Assembly (NCBI RefSeq): GCF_000720725.1
Contig: NZ_JOCQ01000002.1
Location: 1 to 64,000, forward strand
From: Streptomyces rimosus subsp. rimosus
GTDB lineage: Bacteria; Actinomycetota; Actinomycetes; Streptomycetales; Streptomycetaceae
Reading direction: 5' to 3'
Length of the DNA: 64,000 nt
The position numbers and the translations under genes are program-made. Under the pieces are notes generated by a model that worked only from the letters and a program-made list of their open reading frames with translations, was not told the DNA's origin and made no database searches. Positions 31,743-39,610 of the stretch are shown in pieces. Position 1 is the first letter of the stretch. Every line of letters begins with the position of its first letter.

Positions 31743-32411
31743 GTGTACCGCTGGGAGATCACCCGGGCCGCTCTGGCGCAGCGTGTCTTCGCCATCGTCC
31801 GCAGCGAGACGTACGACGAGGCCAGCGCCACCGCCGACACGCTGCTGTCCGCCGGGATCACCAGCCTGGAGATATCCCTGACCACGCCGTTCGCGCTGGA
31901 GGCCGTCACCACCCTCAGCCGTGAGCTGGGCGACGACGCCGTCATCGGCGCCGGCACGGTCCTGGACGCCGTCTCGGCCCGGATGGCGGTGGACGCCGGG
32001 GCCCGTTTCCTGGTCTCCCCGAGCCTGGACGCCGAGGTCATCCGCACCGGCCACCGCTACGGCGTCCCGGTCTTCCCCGGCGTCGCCACGCCCACCGAGA
32101 TGGTGCGCGCCCTGGAGCTGGGCGCCGACGCGCTCAAGCTCTTCCCCGCCTCCGCCCACCGCCCGGACTGGCTGCGCGACGTCCGCGCTGCCCTGCCGCA
32201 GGCGCCGGTGCTGCCCACCGGCGGTGTGACGGTCGACAGCGCGCCCGAGTGGATAGCCGCCGGCGCGGTGGCCGTGGGTATGGGCTCGGCCCTCTCGGAA
32301 GGCGACCGGGAGACCGTCGCCAAGCGCGCCACGGACCTGCTCGCCCGCCTCGCGGACGCCGCGCCGCAGCCGCCGGCCGACCCCGGGGCCGCCGGCCTCT
32401 ACGACATCTGA
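31743..32411 (+). CDS. eda: 2-dehydro-3-deoxyphosphogluconate (KDPG) aldolase
   Basis: A 222-residue class I aldolase that cleaves KDPG to pyruvate and glyceraldehyde 3-phosphate. It shows the TIM-barrel landmarks FAIVRSETYDEA, the catalytic Glu43 (LEISLTTP), GAGTVLDAVSARMAVDAGARFLVSPS, FPGVATPTEM and the Schiff-base Lys132 in ALKLFPAS. PTGGV and GAVAVGMGSAL form the phosphate site. The GTG start has GGAAGG somewhat far upstream. It may serve Entner-Doudoroff-like or uronate catabolism; no kinase or dehydratase is adjacent. A DNA-damage-type promoter lies upstream. Confidence 0.92.
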   Translation: MYRWEITRAALAQRVFAIVRSETYDEASATADTLLSAGITSLEISLTTPFALEAVTTLSRELGDDAVIGAGTVLDAVSARMAVDAGARFLVSPSLDAEVIRTGHRYGVPVFPGVATPTEMVRALELGADALKLFPASAHRPDWLRDVRAALPQAPVLPTGGVTVDSAPEWIAAGAVAVGMGSALSEGDRETVAKRATDLLARLADAAPQPPADPGAAGLYDI

Positions 32412-32550
32412 GGCCGCGCCGCCCCGCGGTACCGCAGGTGAAGCACTCCCCTCGGAGGAGACAGGACCGTCCGGCTCCTCCGCGGGGCCGATGACCCCCG
32501 CCCCCGGTGTACGTACGGTGACCGAAAAGCCTACGAGGGGCGGACAGGAC

Positions 32551-33759
32551 ATGCCGGAAATCATCGACCTGGGCGCGTACGGCCCGGACTTCGTCGCCGA
32601 CCCGCATCCGTACTACGCCAAGCTGCGTGCCCAGGGCCCGGTCCACCGGGTCCGCGTTCCGGAGATGCAGGCCGAGGCCCAGCACGCGTGGCTGATCGTC
32701 GGATACGACGAAGCGCGGGCCGCGCTGGCCGACAACCGTTTCGCCAAGAACTGGTCGAACGCCGCCGTCCCCGTCGTCGACCCCGAGATGGACGCCGAGT
32801 GGCAGTTGATGAACATGCTCGACGCCGACGCACCGCAGCACACCCGGCTGCGCAAGCTGGTGGCCCGGGAGTTCACCACCCGCCGCGTCGAGGCGCTGCG
32901 CCCGCGCGTCCAGCAGATCACCGATGACCTGCTGGACGCCATGCTGGCCGCCCCGGACGGCCGTGCCGACCTCGTGGAGGCGCTCGCCTTCCCGCTCCCG
33001 CTGACCGTCATCTGCGAACTCCTGGGCGTGCCCGACATGGAGCGGGACACCTTCCGCGCCTGGTCCAACGAGCTGGTCTCACCGACCGAGCAAGAGGCGA
33101 CGATGACCGCCGCCCGCGAGATGACCGCCTATCTGGACGGCCTGATCGGGGCCAAACGCCGCTCGCCGGGCGAGGACCTGCTCAGCGCCCTGGTGCGGAC
33201 GAGCGACGAGGGCGGCGACCAGCTCTCCCAGCAGGAACTGCTCGGTATGGCCTTCCTCCTGCTCGTGGCCGGCCACGAAACCACCGTCAACCTGATCTCC
33301 AACGGAGTACGGGCCCTGCTCCAGCACCCGGCGCAACTGGCCGCGCTGCGCGCCGACCCCGCCCTCCTGGACAACGCCGTCGAGGAGATGCTGCGCTACG
33401 ACGGCCCCGTGGAGACCGCCACCTGGCGCTTCACCACCGAGCCCGTCGAGATCGGCGGCACCGAGATCCCGGCCGGTGAGACCGTCGTCGTCGGCCTGGC
33501 CGGCGCGGACCGCGACCCGGAGCGCTTCGACGCCCCCGACACCTTCGACATCACCCGCGAGACCCGCGGCCACGTCGCCTTCGGCCACGGCATCCACTTC
33601 TGCCTCGGCGCCCCACTGGCCCGCATGGAGGGCCGCATCGCGGTCCGCAGCCTCCTGGACCGCTGCCCCGACCTGGCCCTGGACACCGATCCCGAGGCGC
33701 TGACGTGGCGTACGGGCATGATGCGCGGACCCCAGCACCTGCCGGTGCGGTGGCGGTAG
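32551..33759 (+). CDS. Cytochrome P450 (CYP107-like)
   Basis: A soluble bacterial P450 of about 402 residues. It shows the I-helix LLLVAGHETTVNLISNG with the acid-alcohol pair, the ExxR motif EEMLRYDGPVETATWRF, and the heme loop AFGHGIHFCLGAPLARMEGRIA with the Cys ligand. All P450 hallmarks are intact. The pattern LPLTVICELLGVPDMERDTFRAWSNELVSP is typical of CYP107 family hydroxylases. The ATG at 32551 gives the usual length; a GTG at 32518 would add 11 residues. It stands without an adjacent ferredoxin or biosynthetic genes, so its substrate is unknown. A long hairpin terminator follows. Confidence 0.9.
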   Translation: MPEIIDLGAYGPDFVADPHPYYAKLRAQGPVHRVRVPEMQAEAQHAWLIVGYDEARAALADNRFAKNWSNAAVPVVDPEMDAEWQLMNMLDADAPQHTRLRKLVAREFTTRRVEALRPRVQQITDDLLDAMLAAPDGRADLVEALAFPLPLTVICELLGVPDMERDTFRAWSNELVSPTEQEATMTAAREMTAYLDGLIGAKRRSPGEDLLSALVRTSDEGGDQLSQQELLGMAFLLLVAGHETTVNLISNGVRALLQHPAQLAALRADPALLDNAVEEMLRYDGPVETATWRFTTEPVEIGGTEIPAGETVVVGLAGADRDPERFDAPDTFDITRETRGHVAFGHGIHFCLGAPLARMEGRIAVRSLLDRCPDLALDTDPEALTWRTGMMRGPQHLPVRWR

Positions 33760-33779
33760 GCAGGTAGGACGCGGAAGCC

Positions 33780-33835
33780 CCGGGCATACGGGACGGGACG
33801 GCCCGCAAGCCGCCCGTCCCGTCCCGCATGCCCGG
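33780..33835 (+). terminator. Long hairpin terminator after the P450
   Basis: A 22-bp stem with one mismatch (left arm 33780-33801, right arm 33814-33835) and a 12-base loop. It is one of the longest stems in the window. Confidence 0.8.
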
Positions 33836-33923
33836 CCACGCCCTTCTCTCCCGTCCCCTGCTCTGCCACGCTGACGGCGCGTTCCGCCCACCGCTCACGC
33901 CCTCGCCGCGTACAGGAGCCGCC

Positions 33924-34769
33924 ATGCGCCGCGCCGCCGCCCTCTCCGTCCTGACCTGCGCCCTCGCCCTCACCGCCACCGCTCCGACGACCGCCCCGGC
34001 AGCCCCGGCCACCCACCCGGACCGGCCGTCCGCCGCCGCGCACACCACGGCGCGCCCCGCCACCCTCCTCGACACCGTCCCCCGCCGCGGCGTCCTCCGC
34101 GTCTGCACCACCGGTGACTACCGCCCCTTCACCCACCGCGACCCCGCGTCCGGGGCATACAGCGGTGTGGACATCTCCATGGCCCGCGACCTCGCCGCGA
34201 GCCTGGACGCCAAACCCGAGTACGTGGCCACGACCTGGGCAAAGCTCGTGGACGACCTGGCGGCGGGGCGCTGCGACATCGCCATGGGCGGCGTGTCGGT
34301 CACCCTCCCGCGCGCCCGCAAGGCAGCCTTCGGCGAACCCACCCGTACGGACGGGAAGACCCCCATCGTCCGCTGTGCGGACCAGGACAAGTACCGGACA
34401 CTGGAGCAGATCGACCGCCCCGGCACCACGGTGATCGTCAACCCCGGTGGCACCAATGAGCAGTTCGCCCGCTCCGTCCTCAAGCACGCGGCCATCAAGC
34501 GCCACCCCGACAACGCCACGGTCTTCGACGAGATCATCGCCGGCCGCGCGGACGTGATGATGACCGACGCGAGCGAGACCCGCTACCAGTCCAAGATCCA
34601 CCCCGAACTGTGCGCCGTCCACCCCGACCGGCCCTTCACCTTCTCCGAGAAGGCGTACGCCGTACCGCGCGCGGACTTCGCGTTCCGGCAGTACGTCGAC
34701 CAGTGGGTCCACCTGGCGAAGCACGACGGCACGTACAAGAAGTACGAGGAGGCGTGGATGGGGAAGTGA
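33924..34769 (+). CDS. pheC: Secreted cyclohexadienyl-dehydratase-like protein (PheC type)
   Basis: A 281-residue exported protein with the periplasmic-binding (SBP family 3) fold. A signal peptide covers residues 1-28 (RRAAALSVLTCALALTATAP). The body carries the PheC-specific pattern, not that of amino-acid transport proteins: VLRVCTTGDYRPF, CDIAMGGVSVTL, DGKTPIVRCAD, IVNPGGTNEQFA, MMTDASETRYQSK, HPELCAVHP, FSEKAYAVPR and YVDQWVHLA. In Pseudomonas this exported enzyme converts prephenate or arogenate to phenylpyruvate or phenylalanine. No permease or ATPase gene is adjacent, which supports an enzyme over a transporter subunit. Start ATG follows AGGAG. Catalytic competence cannot be proven by reading. 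Confidence 0.75.
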   Translation: MRRAAALSVLTCALALTATAPTTAPAAPATHPDRPSAAAHTTARPATLLDTVPRRGVLRVCTTGDYRPFTHRDPASGAYSGVDISMARDLAASLDAKPEYVATTWAKLVDDLAAGRCDIAMGGVSVTLPRARKAAFGEPTRTDGKTPIVRCADQDKYRTLEQIDRPGTTVIVNPGGTNEQFARSVLKHAAIKRHPDNATVFDEIIAGRADVMMTDASETRYQSKIHPELCAVHPDRPFTFSEKAYAVPRADFAFRQYVDQWVHLAKHDGTYKKYEEAWMGK

Positions 34770-34809
34770 GGGGGAGGAGCATGCGAGTCACCGGCCGGGC
34801 GGTGGGCCG

Positions 34810-35943
34810 TCAGCGGGCGGCTCGGCTCGGGAGGTAGTCGCTGTAGCCCTCCGCGCCGTGCGTGTAGAGGAGCGCGGGGTCGTGGGCGGCGAGCGGGGTG
34901 CCGGTGGCGAAGCGGTGGGGGAGATCGGGGTTGGCGAGGAAGGCGCGCCCGTACGAGACCAGGTCGGCGTGGCCGGAGTCCAGGACTGCCTGGCCCGCCG
35001 CCCGGGTCGTCGCGGTCCCGTTCTCACCCACATTGGCGATGAGGGTTCCGGGCCAATGGGGCCGCAGGTCGGCCAGCGCCGGGTAGGCCGGGGTGCTCTC
35101 GGTCAGGTGGAGGTAGGCCAGGCCCAGGTGAGCGAGGTCGTCCAGGAGGGCGCGGTAGACCGGCGCGGGGTCCGCCTCCGCCATGCCGAACTGCGGGTTT
35201 CCGGGGGACAGCCGCAGCGCGGTGCGGTGGGCGCCGACTGCGTCGGCCACCGCCCGTACGACCTCCGCCGGGAAGCGGATGCGGCCGGTGATGTCGCCGC
35301 CGTACGCGTCCTGGCGGAGGTTGGTGTTGTCGGCGAGGAACTGGTGGAGCAGGTAGCTGTTGGCCCCGTGGATCTCGACGCCGTCGAACCCGGCGCGGAT
35401 CGCGTTGCGGGCGCCGTCGGCGAAATCCCGTATCGCCGTACGGATGTCGTCGTGTGTCATGACCAGGGGGACCACGGGGTCCTGCTTCCCGGCCGGGGTG
35501 TGCTGGGCCTGGGGTACGGGCACCGCGGACGGCCCGGCCGGGTGACCGCCGTCGATGCGGGCCAGCGGGTGGCCGATGCGGCCGGCGTGCATGAGCTGGG
35601 CGAAGACGCGTCCGCCCGCGGCGTGCACGGCGTCGGTGACCCGGCGCCAGCCGGTGATCTGACGGGCGGTCGCCAGGCCGGGGACGCGCCAGCCGCTCTG
35701 GCCGCGGAAGGAGGGCCAGATGCCCTCGGTGACGATGAGGCCCGCCGAGGCGCGCTGCGCGTAGTAGTCGGCGACGACGGGGAGCGGCACGCTGTCCTCG
35801 CCGGCGCGGAAGCGGGTCATCGGGGCCATCACAACACGGTTGGGCGTGCTCAGGGCGGCGGAGGCGTACGGGTCGAGGAGGGACGGCGGGGCGTCGGCGG
35901 ACAGTGCGGAAGGGGCCTGCGGGGCGAACGTGGTGTGCGTCAT
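34810..35943 (-). CDS. Old-yellow-enzyme family alkene reductase
   Basis: A 377-residue FMN-dependent ene-reductase of the NemA type. It shows NRVVMAPMTRFRAGEDSVPLPVVADYYAQRASAGLIVTEG (FMN binding), FAQLMHAGRIGHPLA, FDGVEIHGANSYLLHQFLADNTNLRQDAYGG with the substrate-binding His-Asn pair and active-site Tyr, RLSPGNPQFGM, and the C-terminal phosphate loop VSYGRAFLANPDLP. It reduces activated double bonds with NAD(P)H. The start ATG is at 35943. It is divergent from a MerR regulator, and a perfect palindrome sits between the two, suggesting electrophile-induced expression. Confidence 0.93.
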   Translation of the reverse strand: MTHTTFAPQAPSALSADAPPSLLDPYASAALSTPNRVVMAPMTRFRAGEDSVPLPVVADYYAQRASAGLIVTEGIWPSFRGQSGWRVPGLATARQITGWRRVTDAVHAAGGRVFAQLMHAGRIGHPLARIDGGHPAGPSAVPVPQAQHTPAGKQDPVVPLVMTHDDIRTAIRDFADGARNAIRAGFDGVEIHGANSYLLHQFLADNTNLRQDAYGGDITGRIRFPAEVVRAVADAVGAHRTALRLSPGNPQFGMAEADPAPVYRALLDDLAHLGLAYLHLTESTPAYPALADLRPHWPGTLIANVGENGTATTRAAGQAVLDSGHADLVSYGRAFLANPDLPHRFATGTPLAAHDPALLYTHGAEGYSDYLPSRAAR

Positions 35944-35960
35944 GGCAGGACGGTAGAAGG

Positions 35961-35974
35961 TGACATTAATGTCA
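35961..35974. promoter_or_regulatory. Palindromic operator between ene-reductase and MerR genes
   Basis: TGACATTAATGTCA is a perfect 14-bp palindrome. On the ene-reductase strand it lies between a -35-like TTGAAT and a -10-like CTACCG with a 19-base spacer, the elongated spacing typical of MerR-activated promoters. Confidence 0.65.
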
Positions 35975-36035
35975 GATTCAAGCTCGACAGCCGGACCCGG
36001 CGGTGGCCGGGGCCGAGGGAGACGGGGAGGAACCG

Positions 36036-36404
36036 GTGCGGATCGGGGAGCTGGCACGGCGTACGGGAGTCAGCGAGCGGTCGCTGCGCTACTACGAGAA
36101 GCAGGGGCTGCTGGCGGCGGAGCGGACGGCCGGCGGCCACCGTGAGTTCCCCGAAGCCTGCGTGGACCGTGTGATCCGCATCCAGGAGCTGTTCGCGGCC
36201 GGGCTGTGCAGCGCGAAGATCGCGCAACTGCTGCCCTGCATGCGGGAGTACGGCGGTTCGGCGACCGCCTCCGCCGCGCTGGTCGATGACCTGGCGGTGG
36301 AACGGAGCCGTATCGACGCGATGATCGGTGATCTGCTGCGTTCGCGGGAGGTGCTGGACGAGGTGATCGCGGAGGCGCGCACGGACACGCCTTCCACCCC
36401 CTGA
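36036..36404 (+). CDS. MerR-family transcriptional regulator
   Basis: A 122-residue MerR protein. The GTG at 36036 follows GGGAGGA. The N-terminal winged HTH is VRIGELARRTGVSERSLRYYEKQGLLAAERTAGGHREF, followed by IRIQELFAAGLCSAKIAQLLPCMREYG and a dimerisation helix LVDDLAVERSRIDAMIGDLLRSREVLDEVI. Two Cys (GLCSAK, LLPCMR) could be sensor residues for electrophiles or metals. It is divergent from the ene-reductase gene and is its likely activator or repressor. Confidence 0.9.
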   Translation: MRIGELARRTGVSERSLRYYEKQGLLAAERTAGGHREFPEACVDRVIRIQELFAAGLCSAKIAQLLPCMREYGGSATASAALVDDLAVERSRIDAMIGDLLRSREVLDEVIAEARTDTPSTP

Positions 36405-36424
36405 CCCCGACCACCCCCGACGTG

Positions 36425-36438
36425 ATTGTCCGGACAAT
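36425..36438. promoter_or_regulatory. GntR autoregulatory palindrome
   Basis: ATTGTCCGGACAAT is a perfect 14-bp palindrome 49 bp before the GntR gene start. A related half-site GTTCTGACAA lies at 37300-37309 before the ABC operon. Confidence 0.6.
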
Positions 36439-36487
36439 GTGACCTCTGGACTTCCCGTCATCTGCCGGGCCGGATACGCTCCCAGCC

Positions 36488-37261
36488 GTGGGGAAACGCG
36501 AAACAGACTCCAAGGGCGCCGAGAGCCCCGTCCGGTTCAGCGTGGACCGGAGCAGTCCGGTGCCGCTGTACTTCCAGCTGTCCCAGCAGCTGGAGACGGC
36601 CATCGAGACCGGCAAGCTGGCCCCGGGCAGCCTGCTCGGCAACGAGATCGAGCTGGCCGGACGCCTCGGGCTGTCCCGGCCGACCGTCCGCCAGGCCATC
36701 CAGTCGCTGGTCGACAAGGGGCTGCTGGTACGCCGCCGCGGTATCGGTACGCAGGTCGTGCACAGTCAGGTCAAGCGCCCGCTGGAGCTGAGCAGCCTCT
36801 ACGACGATCTGGAGGCCGCCGGGCAGAAGCCCGCCACCCGCGTGCTCCTGAACACCACCACCGAGGCCACCGCCGAGATCGCCGCCGCGCTCGGGATCGC
36901 GGAGGGCGCCGAGGTGGCGCTCGTCGAGCGGCTGCGCTTCACGCACGGTGAGCCCGTCGCCCACCTGCGCAACCACCTCCCCGCCGGGCTGATCGACCTC
37001 AGCACCGAGCGGCTGGAGGAGACCGGCCTGTACCGCCTGATGCGGGCGGCCGGGATCACGCTGCACAGCGCCCGCCAGGCCGTCGGCGCGCGCGCCGCCA
37101 CCGTCGAGGAGGGCGAGCGGCTCGGCGAGCCGGAGGGCGCCCCGCTGCTGACGATGCAGCGTACGACCTTCGACGACACCGGCCGCGCGGTCGAGTTCGG
37201 CTCGCATGTCTACCGGGCCTCGCGGTACGCCTTCGAGTTCCAGCTGCTCGTACGGCCCTGA
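36488..37261 (+). CDS. GntR/HutC-family regulator of the sugar ABC operon
   Basis: A 257-residue GntR protein. The N-terminal winged HTH is PVPLYFQLSQQLETAIETGKLAPGSLLGNEIELAGRLGLSRPTVRQAIQSLVDKGLLVRRRGIGTQV. The C-terminal UTRA effector domain (about 95-255) contains EVALVERLRFTHGEPVAHLRNHLP and the AARAATVEEGERL-type helix. The GTG start is 49 bp after a perfect palindrome. It directly precedes a carbohydrate importer, a typical local repressor arrangement; the effector is probably the imported sugar or its phosphate. Confidence 0.92.
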   Translation: MGKRETDSKGAESPVRFSVDRSSPVPLYFQLSQQLETAIETGKLAPGSLLGNEIELAGRLGLSRPTVRQAIQSLVDKGLLVRRRGIGTQVVHSQVKRPLELSSLYDDLEAAGQKPATRVLLNTTTEATAEIAAALGIAEGAEVALVERLRFTHGEPVAHLRNHLPAGLIDLSTERLEETGLYRLMRAAGITLHSARQAVGARAATVEEGERLGEPEGAPLLTMQRTTFDDTGRAVEFGSHVYRASRYAFEFQLLVRP

Positions 37262-37299
37262 GCCGGCCGCCCCGCCGGACCGACCGCCCGGGTAAGAAT

Positions 37300-37343
37300 G
37301 TTCTGACAAACCATTGACGGGGCTCGGCGCACGCCGCTAGAAC
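37300..37343 (+). promoter_or_regulatory. Promoter of the sugar ABC operon
   Basis: TTGACG (37314-37319), 18 bases, TAGAAC (37338-37343). GTTCTGACAA (37300-37309) directly before the -35 shares 8 of 10 bases with half of the GntR palindrome at 36425. Confidence 0.6.
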
Positions 37344-37386
37344 TCCTCCAGCCGCCATCGGGCGGCGCGGGAGAGAGGGCGGTTCC

Positions 37387-38472
37387 ATGAGGAGTACCGT
37401 GCGCAAGCCCCGTACCATCACCGGACCCCGTACCACCACCGGGCCCCGTACCACCATCGAGCCCCGGGCTGTCCGGACCCGCAGAACCGGACCCCCGGCA
37501 GCGCTGGTGGCCGTCGCCGCCCTCGCCCTTGCCGCCGGGTGCAGCGGCTCCGGCGGCAAGGGCGCCGAGGACAAGCCGAGCGGCGGAACCGGCGGCCGGC
37601 CGGTCGACACGCCCCGTATGACGATCGGCATGGTCAGCCACGCCGGTGAGGGCGACACCTTCTGGGACATCGTGCGGAACGGCGCGGAACAGGCCGCCCG
37701 CAAGGACAACGTGAAGTTCCTGTACGCCAACGACAAGGAGGGCGGCAAGCAGGCCGAGCTGGTGCAGTCCTACCTCGACCAGAAGGTCGACGGGCTGATC
37801 GTCACGCTCGCCAAGCCGCAGGCGCTGGCGGCCGTGGTCCGCAAAGCCGTCGCGCAGGGAGTCCCGGTGATCACGATCAACTCCGGCGGGCAGTTCTCGG
37901 CCGCGTACGGCGCCCTCACCCACATCGGCCAGGACGAGAAGGTGGCGGGCCGCGCCGTCGGCGAGGAGCTGAACAGGCGGGGCCGGAAGAAGGCGCTGTG
38001 CGTCGTCCACGAGCAGGGCAACGTCTCCCTGGAGGACCGCTGCGCCGGGGTGCGCGCGACCTTCTCCGGCCGGGTGGAGAACCTGAACGTGGACGGCACC
38101 AACGCGCCCGCCTCCCAGTCCTCCGTACAGGCCAGGCTCCAGTCGGACCGGGAGGCCGACGCCGTCGTCACGCTCGGCGCGCCGATGGCCGCGATCGCCG
38201 TCAAGGCCCGCGACGAGGCCGGCAGCAAGGCCCGGATCGGCACCTTCGACCTGAACCCGTCCGTGGTCGGGCTCCTGAAGAGGAAGGACATCGACTTCGC
38301 CGTGGACCAGCAGCCCTACCTCCAGGGCTACGAGGCGGTGGACCTGCTGTGGCTGCACCGGGCCAACGGCAACGTCCTCGGCGGGGGCCAACCGGTGCTG
38401 ACCGGCCCGGCCGTCGTCACCGGCAAGGACGTACCGAAGCTGGAGGAGTACACCGGGCGCGGGACCCGATGA
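37387..38472 (+). CDS. Sugar ABC transporter substrate-binding lipoprotein 1
   Basis: A 361-residue RbsB-type (Peripla_BP_4) lipoprotein. The N-terminus is odd: a basic stretch with the repeats RTITGP, RTTTGP, RTTIEP precedes the hydrophobic core and the lipobox LAAGC. The binding domains carry IGMVSHAGEGDTFWDIVRNGAEQAA, QSYLDQKVDGLIVTLAKPQAL, GVPVITINSGG, HIGQDEKVAGRAVGEEL and AVDQQPYLQGYEAVDLLWLH. This resembles ribose/inositol binding proteins. It is a close paralogue of the next gene, 124 bp downstream, suggesting duplication within the operon. Confidence 0.92.
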   Translation: MRSTVRKPRTITGPRTTTGPRTTIEPRAVRTRRTGPPAALVAVAALALAAGCSGSGGKGAEDKPSGGTGGRPVDTPRMTIGMVSHAGEGDTFWDIVRNGAEQAARKDNVKFLYANDKEGGKQAELVQSYLDQKVDGLIVTLAKPQALAAVVRKAVAQGVPVITINSGGQFSAAYGALTHIGQDEKVAGRAVGEELNRRGRKKALCVVHEQGNVSLEDRCAGVRATFSGRVENLNVDGTNAPASQSSVQARLQSDREADAVVTLGAPMAAIAVKARDEAGSKARIGTFDLNPSVVGLLKRKDIDFAVDQQPYLQGYEAVDLLWLHRANGNVLGGGQPVLTGPAVVTGKDVPKLEEYTGRGTR

Positions 38473-38596
38473 CCCCATACGGAACAGGGGTAACGGATAC
38501 TTGGGCGGCCGGGACCGATCATTTTCGGCCCAAACCCGGCACAGCGCCCCCGGCGCACAGTGACAGAAACGACAGCAACGAGAAGGGCACGACCTC

Positions 38597-39610
38597 GTGG
38601 CAAGGGTTCGGACAGGGGTACGCGCGGTGACCGCGGTGCTGGCAGCGGTGCTCGCCGCATCCCTGGCGGGGTGCAGCAGCACCGGCGGCAAGCGCGCCGA
38701 GGAAGCGCGCGCCGCCCAGACCGCCGGCGGCAAGGCGGCCGTCAACACCCCCAGGTGGACCTTCGCCATGGTCACCCACTCGGGCGACGGCGACACCTTC
38801 TGGGACATCGTGCAGAACGGCGCCCGGCAGGCCGCCGACAAGGACAACATCAAGTTCGTCTACGGGCACGACAAGGAGGCCCAGCGGCAGAGCCAGCTCG
38901 TCCAGTCCTACATCGACCAGAAGGTGGACGGGCTGATCGTCACCCTCGCCAAGCCGGACGCCATGAAGGACGTGGTCGCCCGGGCCGAGAAGGCGGGCAT
39001 CCCGGTGATCACCGTGAACTCCGGCGCCGAGGTCTCCAGGGCGTTCGGCGCCCTGACCCACGTCGGCCAGGACGAGACCATGGCCGGCGAGGCGGTCGGC
39101 GAGGAGCTGAACAAGCGGGGCCGCAAGAAGGCGCTGTGCGTCCTGCACGAACAGGGCAACGTCGGCCACGAGCAGCGCTGCGACGGCACGAAGAAGACCT
39201 TCAAGGGCGAGCTGCAGAAGCTGTACGTGGAGGGCACCAACATGCCCGACGTGCAGTCCACCATCGAGGCCAAGCTCCAGTCGGACCGGGACATCGACTC
39301 CGTCGTCACCCTGGGCGCGCCGTTCGCGCCGACCGCCGTCAAGGCCAGGGAGCAGGCCGGCAGTGACGCCGAGATCGACACCTTCGACCTGAACGCGAAG
39401 GTCGCCGACGGCCTCAAGGACGGCTCCCTCGGCTTCGCCGTCGACCAGCAGCCGTACCTCCAGGGCTACCAGGCCGTCGACCTGCTGTGGCTCTACAAGT
39501 ACAACGCCGACGTGCTCGGCGGCGGCAAGCCGGTCTTCACCGGACCGCAGGTGATCACCAAGAAGGACGCCGCGGCGCTGCAGGAGTACACGAAGCGGGG
39601 GACCCGATGA
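38597..39610 (+). CDS. Sugar ABC transporter substrate-binding lipoprotein 2
   Basis: A 337-residue RbsB-type lipoprotein, very similar to the preceding one over its whole mature length (FAMVTHSGDGDTFWDIVQNGARQAADKDN, IDQKVDGLIVTLAKPDAM, HVGQDETMAGEAVGEELNKRGRKKALCVLHEQGN, FAVDQQPYLQGYQAVDLLW). The signal is conventional, with the lipobox LAGC. The ATGA overlap with the permease gene suggests coupled translation, so this copy is the one most tightly tied to the transporter. The two paralogues may bind different sugars or anomers. Confidence 0.93.
   Translation: MARVRTGVRAVTAVLAAVLAASLAGCSSTGGKRAEEARAAQTAGGKAAVNTPRWTFAMVTHSGDGDTFWDIVQNGARQAADKDNIKFVYGHDKEAQRQSQLVQSYIDQKVDGLIVTLAKPDAMKDVVARAEKAGIPVITVNSGAEVSRAFGALTHVGQDETMAGEAVGEELNKRGRKKALCVLHEQGNVGHEQRCDGTKKTFKGELQKLYVEGTNMPDVQSTIEAKLQSDRDIDSVVTLGAPFAPTAVKAREQAGSDAEIDTFDLNAKVADGLKDGSLGFAVDQQPYLQGYQAVDLLWLYKYNADVLGGGKPVFTGPQVITKKDAAALQEYTKRGTR

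Noticed and set aside
31601..31924. A possible gene driven by the DNA-damage promoter
   Set aside because: Most of it overlaps the KDPG aldolase gene in another frame and the translation is Arg-rich without a domain.
33924..34769. Amino-acid ABC transporter binding protein
   Set aside because: No permease or ATPase is adjacent and the motif set fits cyclohexadienyl dehydratase better.
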